A stretch of 64,000 nt of DNA from Bacillota bacterium (GTDB lineage: Bacteria; Bacillota; Clostridia; Acetivibrionales; DSM-1351), in contig JAEWCZ010000013.1 in the NCBI GenBank assembly GCA_023390335.1, forward strand, positions 1 to 64,000. Direction: 5' to 3'. The notes beneath the pieces are model-generated. The model did no database searches, was not told the origin of the DNA, and saw only the letters and a program-made list of their open reading frames with translations. Position numbers and translations under genes: made by a program. Shown piece by piece: positions 40,151 through 48,335 of this stretch (position 1 is the first letter of the stretch; each line of letters starts with the position of its first letter).

Positions 40151-40189
40151 AAAAAGTGCTTAAACTGTCAACAGTTCAAGCACTTTTTG
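40151..40189. terminator. Strong bidirectional terminator
   Basis: A 14-base stem with one mismatch (40155-40168 with 40171-40184), A run before, T run after. It ends the DUF6512 gene on the minus strand. Confidence 0.85.
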
Positions 40190-40205
40190 TGCTGAAAGGG
40201 ATACC

Positions 40206-40751
40206 CTATATTCCGTATTTGCCAGCTACTTTGTCATAGAAGAGAGGAAGGTGCGGTGGCTGAAATGTCCAGTAAACGAATAATACACAAATGAGAGCAA
40301 TGAGTAAAATTGAAAATCCCGCTCCCAAACCCTCGGAATATCTGTAGAAATGAAGCCCCAGACATTGACCGATAATACTGGCCAGTAGAAAGATAAATAT
40401 GTCTACATAAAGTGACTGGGTTCCGAAGGCCTGGGTGTAAAAGTAGTAAAAAAGCATCACTGAAAATATGGAAGAAACAAGGGAGATTAATAATCCTGTA
40501 AACCATAGGTTGGCATCTATTCCGTATTTCTTTTGTTTAGCAATATAATAAACTAACCACCATAATATAGTGGGAACAAGTAGAAGCTTTGTATGTTCCC
40601 ACACACTTTCGTTTACTGCAGAAATTGCCCCTACTAAGATTTTTTGCCCTGACCAATCATACAAAAAATGAAAAATAGAACCTACTATGAATACAAACGG
40701 GATACCAATTAGAATCCATTTTTCAGGATGAGTAAACCTTTGTTTTTTCAT
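40206..40751 (-). CDS. DUF6512 membrane protein
   Basis: The 181-residue protein has five or six membrane helices and the conserved GSIFHFLYDWSG and AVNESVWEHTKLLLVPTILW blocks typical of the DUF6512 family. Function unknown. Single gene between terminators; the start ATG at 40751 has a ribosome site AGAAAGG. Confidence 0.8.
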   Translation of the reverse strand: MKKQRFTHPEKWILIGIPFVFIVGSIFHFLYDWSGQKILVGAISAVNESVWEHTKLLLVPTILWWLVYYIAKQKKYGIDANLWFTGLLISLVSSIFSVMLFYYFYTQAFGTQSLYVDIFIFLLASIIGQCLGLHFYRYSEGLGAGFSILLIALICVLFVYWTFQPPHLPLFYDKVAGKYGI

Positions 40752-40837
40752 AATGTCACAACCTTTCTTATTATTGCACTATTAAATTTATTGTGGTAAA
40801 AACTGTATTATACCATTTTTCATAGAACTTCGTATAA

Positions 40838-40866
40838 TTGACACAACAAAACCGATTTATTATAAT
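40838..40866 (+). promoter_or_regulatory. Consensus promoter of the ABC exporter operon
   Basis: TTGACA (40838-40843), 17 bases, TATAAT (40861-40866). Strong by sequence, hence probably held down by a repressor at the adjacent operator. Confidence 0.85.
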
Positions 40867-40867
40867 A

Positions 40868-40906
40868 TGTTAGAGTTCTAACAATTGCGACTCTAACAAT
40901 TTGCGA
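40868..40906 (+). promoter_or_regulatory. Operator repeats over the transcription start
   Basis: TGTTAG/CTAACA palindrome (40868-40883). It overlaps two 15-base tandem repeats, TCTAACAATTGCGAC (40877-40891) and TCTAACAATTTGCGA (40892-40906). Their place over +1 fits a MarR- or TetR-type repressor. No such gene is adjacent. Confidence 0.6.
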
Positions 40907-40940
40907 TATTTTTGCTTTAATGCCTTTCAGGGGGGACGTT

Positions 40941-42659
40941 ATGAATATTTACCGGAAGTACTTTAAGAAGTACAGGTTTATGTTTTTGACAGCTATTAGT
41001 TGTGTGTTTTTTGAAGCGGTATGCGATTTACTTCAGCCGGCTATCATGTCCCGTATAATAGATAACGGAATTAGAAACAGCAGGGTGGACTCGGTTTTAA
41101 AGCTGGGACTCCTGATGCTTGGCATAACCATTTGCGAAGCAGGCTTTGCGGCTACCAGAAATATACTTGCCAGCAAGGTTTCACAAAGATTTGGAGCTGA
41201 TTTACGTTATGATGTATTTTCAAAAATAATGAAGTTTTCTGAAGAAAGTGTTGATAAAATAGAAAGCGGTTCCCTTATTACGAGGATGACAAACGATACA
41301 AATCAAATCATGCAGTTTGTGAACGGTATGATGAGAATTTTCTTCAAAGCGCCTTTAACATGTATCGGCAGCATATTACTTGCTTTCATTCTAAGTCCGT
41401 TCATGAGTATTGTTCTATTTTGTGCTATAGCCGTCATTGTAGTTCTTATTATAATCAGTATGAAAATGAGCTATTCTCGTTTTGCAAAAGTCCAAACTGC
41501 AATAGACAGATTAAATACGACTGTACAGGAATATCTTCTTGGAATCAGGTTGGTAAAGGCTTTTGGACGCTTTGAAGATGAAGAAAAGAAGTTTGATGCA
41601 GTCAATACTGACTTATTTCACAAGAGCGTTTCATCTCAATTGGTAGTTTCATATTTTTCTCCCCTCATGTCACTGACAATCAGCACAGGTATTGCATTGA
41701 TAATTTACTTGGGTAGTATTCTGTTCGGTAAAGGATATATTGAAGTTGGAAAGGTTGCAGCCTTTATAAATTATATGATGCAGATACTAACTTCATTAAT
41801 TATGATTACAAATATTTTCAATACTTTTATAAGGACAAAGGCTTCAACTGAAAGGGTTGTAGAGATATTAGAAAGTGAAGAAGACTTTTCTGGTTTCGAT
41901 AATAAGGCAGTTTTCAACGAAGGCAGTTTGGAATTTAAAAACGTTACCTTTGCATATCCGGGAGGGAGTGGCCTTCCGGCTCTGAAAAGCCTGTCTTTTA
42001 GCGTAAATGACGGTGAAACCCTTGCTATTATAGGCCCCACAGGTTCGGGAAAGTCAACGATTGCATGGCTATGCCTTCATTTTTATGATATACAGGAAGG
42101 GAGTATTTATATTAGTGGTAAAGATATAAAAGAGCTTGATACAAACTATATAAGAAATAATATTGCACTGGCACCTCAGAAAAGTATGCTTTTCACAGGT
42201 ACAGTTTTTGATAATATAGCCTGGGGTATGAAGGAAAAAAATAGGGAGAAGGTGCTAAAGGCCGCAAACCAAGCACAAGCAGACGAGTTTGTTAAAAAAA
42301 TGTCCGACGGATATGACAGCTTGCTTGGGCAGAACGGAGTTAATCTGTCGGGAGGACAGAAACAAAGACTATCAATTGCAAGAGCACTTGCAAAGGAATC
42401 CCCCATAATGATACTGGACGATTGCACAAGTGCACTTGATGCCGTTACCGAGGCGAGAGTAAGGTGGGCTTTACGAAAAACTGAGGATAAGAAAACCATT
42501 ATTATGATAACTCAAAGAATAGGCACTGCAATGACTGCCGATAAAATCCTTGTTATGAACAATGGAGTAAATGCAGGCTTTGGAAGTCACAAGGATTTAT
42601 TGAGTTCTTGCAAGACCTATAGAGAAATTTATGATTCCCAGATCGGAGGCGACTTATAA
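40941..42659 (+). CDS. ABC exporter half-transporter, degenerate site
   Basis: The 572-residue type IV exporter has six membrane helices in the first ~310 residues. Its nucleotide-binding domain carries GPTGSGKST (Walker A), APQKSM (Q loop), LSGGQKQRL (signature) and IMILDDCTSALD. After the Walker B Asp an Asp replaces the catalytic Glu, the mark of the degenerate half in BmrCD/TM287-type heterodimers. ATG at 40941 follows GGGGGGA. It overlaps the second half-transporter by one base. The substrate is probably drugs or a small peptide. Confidence 0.9.
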   Translation: MNIYRKYFKKYRFMFLTAISCVFFEAVCDLLQPAIMSRIIDNGIRNSRVDSVLKLGLLMLGITICEAGFAATRNILASKVSQRFGADLRYDVFSKIMKFSEESVDKIESGSLITRMTNDTNQIMQFVNGMMRIFFKAPLTCIGSILLAFILSPFMSIVLFCAIAVIVVLIIISMKMSYSRFAKVQTAIDRLNTTVQEYLLGIRLVKAFGRFEDEEKKFDAVNTDLFHKSVSSQLVVSYFSPLMSLTISTGIALIIYLGSILFGKGYIEVGKVAAFINYMMQILTSLIMITNIFNTFIRTKASTERVVEILESEEDFSGFDNKAVFNEGSLEFKNVTFAYPGGSGLPALKSLSFSVNDGETLAIIGPTGSGKSTIAWLCLHFYDIQEGSIYISGKDIKELDTNYIRNNIALAPQKSMLFTGTVFDNIAWGMKEKNREKVLKAANQAQADEFVKKMSDGYDSLLGQNGVNLSGGQKQRLSIARALAKESPIMILDDCTSALDAVTEARVRWALRKTEDKKTIIMITQRIGTAMTADKILVMNNGVNAGFGSHKDLLSSCKTYREIYDSQIGGDL

Positions 42660-44515
42660 TGGCTGGTACAATTAAACCCGGTAATATAAGCAATATGCCG
42701 GGATTGGGGAACAGAATGGGGGGGCCTCTTCATCAGAGATTTCAACCTATGGCTAAACCTAAAAACAGTAAAGGTACAATGCTAAGGCTTATTAGAATGT
42801 TTGGCAAATGGAGAAATTCTCTCATATTGGCTGCCGTACTTACCATAATTTCAGCTTCTGTGTCACTTATTACACCTTATTTGATTGGGCAAGCAATAAA
42901 TACCTTTAATATTAAAACAAGAGCTGTAGATAAAGATATATTAACTATAATACTGACCGCACTTATTGCCTGCTATCTTGTGAGTTGGGTAATAGATACT
43001 TCAAAGGGTATTCTTATGGCAAGGGTTACGCAAAATCTTGTAAAAAGCATAAGGACGGACTTCTTTTCAAAACTTCAGAGAATTCCTTTAAACTTTTATG
43101 ATACCAGAGCCCACGGGGATACTATGAGCAGAATAACCAATGATGTAGACAACATTAGCAGTACTGTAGCTCAGACAACAACTCAGCTTATTTCCAGTAT
43201 TTTTTCAATAACAGGTTCGTTTATTATGATGCTGTATTTAAGTCCTGTTTTAACCCTTGTTGCACTGATTACCATACCACTTGTTTTTATGCTTACAAAA
43301 ACAATAGCCATTCACAGCCGAAAATACTTTAAAAGTCAACAGAATATACTTGGGGTGCTTAACGGAGTAATTGAAGAAAATATTGTGGGATTAAAGATGG
43401 TTAAATCCTTTAACCGCCAGCAAAAGGTTTTAGAGGAGTTTAAAGAGGTTAATGGCAAACTTTGCGAAGATTCCACCAAGGCACAGATTTGGGCAGGTTT
43501 CCTTATGCCCTTTATGAATGTGATTAACAATTTGAGTTTTACTTTTATTGCCTGTGCGGGTGGAGTTCTGACAGTCAATAAAATTTTAACTGTAGGTGTT
43601 GTTGTCAGCTTTCTCACGTATTCAAAACAATTTGGGATGCCTCTTAACAATATTGCGGGAATGTTTAACACTATTCAATCGGCTTTAGCAGGAGCTGAAA
43701 GAGTTTTCGAAATTTTGGATGAAGCAGAGGAAGTAGAAGACAAAAAGGATATAAAGAAATTTTCCGATGTTAAAGGCAAAGTAGAGTTCAGAAATGTATC
43801 GTTTTCATATAATTCAGCACGTAAAGTTCTAAATAGCATTAGCTTTAGGGTTGAACCCGGAGAAGTTGTAGCACTGGTTGGTGAAACAGGAGCCGGAAAA
43901 ACTACTATTGTAAACCTGTTAACCAGATTTTATGAGGCAGACGAGGGAGAGATATTAATAGATGATACCAGTATTACCGAAATTTCAAGAAAAGACCTGA
44001 GAAGTTGTTTTTCTGTAGTTTTGCAGGATACATGTCTTTTTACAGGTACAATAATTGACAACATAAGATATTCAAAACCTGAAGCAACAGATGAGGAAGT
44101 TCTGGAAGCTTCAAAAATGGCGCACGCTCACGAGTTTATTTCAAGGCTCCCCAAAAAGTACAATACACACATTACGGGAAGCTCAGATAATCTAAGTCAG
44201 GGACAGCGACAGTTAATTGCAATAGCAAGAGCAATTTTATGTAATGCTCCAATACTTATTTTGGATGAAGCTACAAGCAGTGTTGATACTAAAACAGAAA
44301 AAGAAATTCAACTGGCTTTACTCAAGCTAAAGAAAAACCACACCAGTTTTTTGATTGCTCACAGACTCTCAACAATACGTGATGCTGATAAAATTTTTGT
44401 TATAGAGAATGGCTGCATTCAGGAACAGGGTACTCATATACAGCTTGTGGAAAGAAAAGGAATATACTACAATATGGTAATAAGTCAGATGGGACTTGGC
44501 GAAAATTTTAAATAA
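42659..44515 (+). CDS. ABC exporter half-transporter, catalytic site
   Basis: The 618-residue partner has an N-terminal Gly/Met/Pro-rich cytoplasmic extension of about 45 residues (NISNMPGLGNRMGGP), common in BmrD-like subunits. Six membrane helices follow, then a complete nucleotide-binding domain: GETGAGKTT, VLQDTCLF, LSQGQRQL and ILDEATSSVD with the catalytic Glu. The two genes make one asymmetric multidrug-type exporter. The start overlaps the preceding stop (TAATG). Confidence 0.92.
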   Translation: MAGTIKPGNISNMPGLGNRMGGPLHQRFQPMAKPKNSKGTMLRLIRMFGKWRNSLILAAVLTIISASVSLITPYLIGQAINTFNIKTRAVDKDILTIILTALIACYLVSWVIDTSKGILMARVTQNLVKSIRTDFFSKLQRIPLNFYDTRAHGDTMSRITNDVDNISSTVAQTTTQLISSIFSITGSFIMMLYLSPVLTLVALITIPLVFMLTKTIAIHSRKYFKSQQNILGVLNGVIEENIVGLKMVKSFNRQQKVLEEFKEVNGKLCEDSTKAQIWAGFLMPFMNVINNLSFTFIACAGGVLTVNKILTVGVVVSFLTYSKQFGMPLNNIAGMFNTIQSALAGAERVFEILDEAEEVEDKKDIKKFSDVKGKVEFRNVSFSYNSARKVLNSISFRVEPGEVVALVGETGAGKTTIVNLLTRFYEADEGEILIDDTSITEISRKDLRSCFSVVLQDTCLFTGTIIDNIRYSKPEATDEEVLEASKMAHAHEFISRLPKKYNTHITGSSDNLSQGQRQLIAIARAILCNAPILILDEATSSVDTKTEKEIQLALLKLKKNHTSFLIAHRLSTIRDADKIFVIENGCIQEQGTHIQLVERKGIYYNMVISQMGLGENFK

Positions 44516-44587
44516 CATGCTTTTACATTTTTTTGCTAAAACAATATATGGGTATTTTTAAATAAAAGTAAACGAGGTGTATGCTCA

Positions 44588-45376
44588 ATGAAAAACATTA
44601 TTATAACAGGGAGTACCAGAGGTATAGGACGTTGTATGGCAATCGAATTCATGAAGGCAGGTTGCAATGTTACTATTTCAGGTAGAGGAGAAAGTATTCC
44701 TGATGATACGGCTAATGAACTGAAAGAATTCAAGAATAGGTATATTTATGTACAGTGTAATGTTCACAGTATAAGTGATATTGAAAATCTTTGGAATCAA
44801 TCTGCTCAAAAGTGGGGCAGGATTGACATTTGGATTAATAACGCGGGACAGAATTGCCCTCATGAATTTATATATAACACAGAAGCACCTTATGTAGAAA
44901 AACTAATTGATACAAATATAAAAGGAATGGTATATGGCTCACAGGTTGCTGCAAAGAATATGCTGAAACAGGGTGGTGGAAGGATTTATAATATGGAGGG
45001 CCTTGGTTCAAATGACATGATTCAGGTTAAAACTATCCTCTATGGCACATCAAAGAGGGCTCTCACATATTTTACCCGTGCTTTGGCAAAGGAACTGGAA
45101 GGAACTCCTGTTAAAGCAGGAAGGTTGTCTCCGGGAATGATGCTTACAGATTTTTTGACTAAAACTCCTGATGGAGAAGCTTCTCCCGTTCTTAATGATA
45201 GCAAATTCCAATTTATTTTTAATACGCTGGGAGATAAACCGGAAACAGTTGCAAAATTCTTTATACCTAAAATGCTTTCAGATACAAAAAATGATTCTCA
45301 TATCGAGTGGCTTACTACAAGAAAATCTTTTGCAAGATTTTTATCTGTACCATTTAAAAAAAGAAAGCTGATATAG
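44588..45376 (+). CDS. SDR oxidoreductase
   Basis: The 262-residue short-chain dehydrogenase has TGSTRGIG (7-14), INNAGQN, and YGTSKRAL as the Tyr-x3-Lys site. The usual Ser is in the NMEGLGSND stretch, which is unlike the common S-S-x-A pattern and reminds of the chlorophyll b reductase-like branch. The C-terminal ~60 residues are basic and may touch membrane. It follows the exporter by 70 bases with its own ribosome site. The substrate is unknown. Confidence 0.8.
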   Translation: MKNIIITGSTRGIGRCMAIEFMKAGCNVTISGRGESIPDDTANELKEFKNRYIYVQCNVHSISDIENLWNQSAQKWGRIDIWINNAGQNCPHEFIYNTEAPYVEKLIDTNIKGMVYGSQVAAKNMLKQGGGRIYNMEGLGSNDMIQVKTILYGTSKRALTYFTRALAKELEGTPVKAGRLSPGMMLTDFLTKTPDGEASPVLNDSKFQFIFNTLGDKPETVAKFFIPKMLSDTKNDSHIEWLTTRKSFARFLSVPFKKRKLI

Positions 45377-45451
45377 CATATGTTTTTTAGTATATTTACT
45401 TTTTATATGCAAATATTATAAATATCCAAAAAAATCTTCGGGGGGATATTT

Positions 45452-46093
45452 ATGAAAAAGCTGCTATACATTAGTGTTAATACTAAACCGGAAGAGATGT
45501 CATCTTCAAAAACAGTTGCAAGAAAGCTCATTAATAGCATAGTTGAGAAACACCCAAGTATGGTTCTAGAAGAAGTAGATTTATACAAAGAGCATATACC
45601 ACAGTTGAAATACAGTTACTTTGAAAGCAGGAGTGCTATTGTAAATTCGGAGGCTTTGGCAAAGCTGCCTCAAGATGAACAAAATGAAGTAAACCAGATA
45701 ATAAAGCTGTGTGATCAGTTTAGGGATGCAGACATTTACGTATTAGCATCTCCCATGTGGAGTTTGTCATTCCCGGCTCCCCTAAAGGAATACATTGATT
45801 GTGTTATCCAAACAGGTAAGACAATTGCTTTTGATGAAAATAAGCCTTATGGTTTACTAAATGATAAAGAGCGTACATTTATATATGTACAGTCGTCAGG
45901 AGGAAATATTCCATGGATTATCAGACCTGCTTTAAATAAGGGCTTAAATTATGTACATGATATAATGAGATTTTTAGGCATAAGCAAGTTTGAGGAACTA
46001 TTGGTGGATGGAACAGGAACCACAGAACTTGAGCGACAGGAAGCAATTGAGAAGGCAGTATCAAGGATTGAAACTATGGTTGATCAAATATAA
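45452..46093 (+). CDS. FMN-dependent NADH-azoreductase / quinone reductase-like
   Basis: The 213-residue flavodoxin-fold protein has an N-terminal LLYISVNTKPEEMSSSKTVARKLI phosphate loop and SPMWSLSFPAPLKEYIDCVIQTGKTIAF, the FMN-site block of AzoR enzymes. YVQSSGG follows. It reduces quinones or azo compounds with NADH in the cytoplasm. The ribosome site GGGGGGAT and a clean terminator mark a single gene. Confidence 0.88.
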   Translation: MKKLLYISVNTKPEEMSSSKTVARKLINSIVEKHPSMVLEEVDLYKEHIPQLKYSYFESRSAIVNSEALAKLPQDEQNEVNQIIKLCDQFRDADIYVLASPMWSLSFPAPLKEYIDCVIQTGKTIAFDENKPYGLLNDKERTFIYVQSSGGNIPWIIRPALNKGLNYVHDIMRFLGISKFEELLVDGTGTTELERQEAIEKAVSRIETMVDQI

Positions 46094-46126
46094 GTCTATA
46101 ATAACACGACTAAATATTTCTTTTTA

Positions 46127-46157
46127 AAACAGGGATTTTGCGAATCCCTGTTTTTTT
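46127..46157 (+). terminator. Terminator after the azoreductase gene
   Basis: A 9-bp stem ACAGGGATT/AATCCCTGT (46129-46137 with 46143-46151), then seven T in all. Confidence 0.9.
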
Positions 46158-46209
46158 ATAACAAAAATCCACATTTCTTAAAACAATTCCAAAATATTCA
46201 AAAAATATA

Positions 46210-46239
46210 TTGACATCCATATATTGGAAGTGATATATT
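46210..46239 (+). promoter_or_regulatory. Possible promoter of the subtilase gene
   Basis: TTGACA (46210-46215), 18 bases, TATATT (46234-46239). Confidence 0.55.
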
Positions 46240-46316
46240 GTTTTAAAGTGAATAAGGAAGCATGCTTTATTCATTTACTCTATAGGGTTACCCTGAATGG
46301 TCATGAAATATCTTTA

Positions 46317-46328
46317 CACAACGTTGTG
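46317..46328. promoter_or_regulatory. CACAACGTTGTG palindrome
   Basis: A perfect 12-base palindrome with central CG, flanked by TTT and AAA. The form is like LacI/GalR-family operators. It lies about 80 bases downstream of the predicted start point. Confidence 0.4.
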
Positions 46329-46573
46329 CAAAACATAAACGTCAGATATCTGTAAGTAATAAATTCACGCTATGCCATTTTTATACGTATGATGCAAAAA
46401 TGCAAGTACTGTATTATTGCATAAGAGTTCAAAGGCAGCCGTGCAGTTGGCTTGTTTACTATACAATTGCGCAGTTATAACCATTATGTTATCAAATTAA
46501 GTTACGTATTTGTTATGTTAACTAGTAGCGCAGTATTAAATAACCATAGCAAAAATAGAGGGGAGAGACATTT

Positions 46574-48268
46574 ATGACAAAAAGTAAATTTTTAAAATTG
46601 TTTTTTATTCTGACATTGGTGTTTACAATTGTAGGTACACAGACACTTACATTTGCTAAACCTTCAAACGAAGCGGCAAAATCAGATAGTCCGGCATTTA
46701 AACTTACTAAAAGCCCCGATAGCAAGCTATTTGTAAATCTCAAAGAGAAAATTGACGAATCTTCCGACAGTGCAGAAATACCTGTTACAGTGCTATTTAG
46801 CAAAAAGCTCTCTGATAGCGAATTTTCATCAATTGAAAAGCTTTTGGGCAATCCTAAGTTAAAGCATAAATTTGATATTATTCCAGGTATCTCTTTAAAT
46901 TTGACAAAAAAGCAGATAAGCCAGCTTGAGGGGTCTGAGTTGATTCAGCAGGTTGAGTATGATGCGCCTGTACATGCTACTATGAACACTGCATCAAGCT
47001 CCTTTGGAGTTACTCAGGCAAAATCTGATTTTAATGTTAACGGGGACGGTGATAATGCTCCTACAACATATAGTACCAGTGACGTTGTGGTTGCTGTTAT
47101 TGATACAGGTATAGATGCAAGCCATGTTGACCTTGACGGAGGTAAGGTAATAGCATGGAAAGATTGGGTTAACAATAAAACAACTCCTTATGATGATAAT
47201 GGTCACGGCTCCCATGTTTCAGGCATTATTGCAGGCACAGGAGAGGGTAACTCAAGTTATAAGGGAGTTGCACCCGGTGCATCCCTCATCGGATTAAAAG
47301 TTTTGGATTCAGTGGGCAACGGTACTATGAGCAACGTCACAGCTGCAATAGATTGGGCTGTAACAAACAAAGCAAAATATAATATCAAAATTATAAGTCT
47401 GAGTCTTGGAACTGATGAAAGTTCAGATGGAACTGATTCTACATCTGTAGCTATCAATAATGCTTTTAATGCAGGAATTGTACCTGTAGTAGCAGCAGGT
47501 AATTCAGGACCGGGAAAAGCAACTATAGGTTCCCCAGGAGCAGCTTCAAATGCTTTGACTGTTGGTGCCTTTGCAGATGTAGGAGAAAAAGGTTTCTTTC
47601 TGGCAGATTTCTCTAGCAGAGGTCTGACAGCTGACGGAAGAGTTAAGCCTGATATAGCTGCCCCGGGTTATCAGATAACTGCCGTACAGGCTAATTCAAC
47701 CAACAAATACATAGCTTACAGTGGAACAAGCATGGCTACACCATTTACATCAGGAACAGCAGCATTGATTCTGGATGCAAACCCAAGTCTTACAGCATCA
47801 CAGGTTGTAAATATAATAACAAGCACAGCTCAGGATTGGGGACCTGCAGGACAGGATTTGGATTATGGTTTTGGAAGATTGGACGGTTATGCAGCAGTAA
47901 AGAAAGCTGGAAATTTCACAGGTACTGCACCTGCCGTTCCGAACCATATATATAAAGCTGATTCTTTAGCAAAAAGCAACAGTTATGATGTATATACAAT
48001 CTCAGTACCTAACACTACATATCCTATAGCTATAACTTTGATTCAAACTAACGGGTCGTCTTCTCAGGATTTTGATGTATATCTTTACAATCCAAGCGGA
48101 ACAGAGGTTGCTTCTTCAGAAACAGCAACCAGACAGGAAACAATAAGCTATACACCAACTACCGCAGGAACATATAAAATAAAGGTGCTTTCATACAAAG
48201 GAAGCGGTTCATATTTCTTTGACATAAGCTCCGGTGCAGCAACTATTACGCAGACTACTAATCAATAA
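46574..48268 (+). CDS. Secreted subtilisin-like serine protease
   Basis: The 564-residue S8 protease has a signal peptide (1-28), an inhibitor I9-like propeptide (about 50-135), and a catalytic domain with Asp177 (AVIDTGID), His211 (NGHGSHVSG), oxyanion Asn310 (AAGNSG) and Ser386 (SGTSMATP). A C-terminal pre-peptidase (PPC) beta domain follows (about 465-555: YDVYTISVPN and DFDVYLYNPSG). It should mature outside the cell and degrade proteins or process surface proteins. No dockerin or anchor is seen. The ribosome site GGGGAG is good. Confidence 0.93.
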   Translation: MTKSKFLKLFFILTLVFTIVGTQTLTFAKPSNEAAKSDSPAFKLTKSPDSKLFVNLKEKIDESSDSAEIPVTVLFSKKLSDSEFSSIEKLLGNPKLKHKFDIIPGISLNLTKKQISQLEGSELIQQVEYDAPVHATMNTASSSFGVTQAKSDFNVNGDGDNAPTTYSTSDVVVAVIDTGIDASHVDLDGGKVIAWKDWVNNKTTPYDDNGHGSHVSGIIAGTGEGNSSYKGVAPGASLIGLKVLDSVGNGTMSNVTAAIDWAVTNKAKYNIKIISLSLGTDESSDGTDSTSVAINNAFNAGIVPVVAAGNSGPGKATIGSPGAASNALTVGAFADVGEKGFFLADFSSRGLTADGRVKPDIAAPGYQITAVQANSTNKYIAYSGTSMATPFTSGTAALILDANPSLTASQVVNIITSTAQDWGPAGQDLDYGFGRLDGYAAVKKAGNFTGTAPAVPNHIYKADSLAKSNSYDVYTISVPNTTYPIAITLIQTNGSSSQDFDVYLYNPSGTEVASSETATRQETISYTPTTAGTYKIKVLSYKGSGSYFFDISSGAATITQTTNQ

Positions 48269-48283
48269 CTTAATTCTTATAAA

Positions 48284-48326
48284 AACAGAAGAGAGTTCCT
48301 CACTTTGGAACTCTCTTCTGTTTTTT
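48284..48326. terminator. Very strong bidirectional terminator
   Basis: A 16-bp perfect stem (48284-48299 with 48307-48322) flanked by A and T runs. It lies between the subtilase and the GH18 gene on the other strand. Confidence 0.92.
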
Positions 48327-48335
48327 GCTCCAATC

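Larger units (their letters stand above)
46158..46573. other. Long leader/promoter region of the subtilase gene, 416 bp
   Basis: Contains a promoter at 46210-46239, the palindrome at 46317-46328 and several short hairpins (for example GCAGCC...GGCT near 46435-46460), but no open reading frame or riboswitch class that I recognise. If transcription starts at the promoter, the untranslated leader is about 330 bases. Confidence 0.45.

Noticed and set aside
40941..42659. Defective ABC transporter because the catalytic Glu is Asp
   Set aside because: Heterodimeric exporters normally have one degenerate site, and the partner gene at 42659 keeps the Glu.
46158..46573. c-di-GMP riboswitch in the subtilase leader
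   Set aside because: The conserved GEMM core (GCAAACC, GACGCAAAG) is absent.
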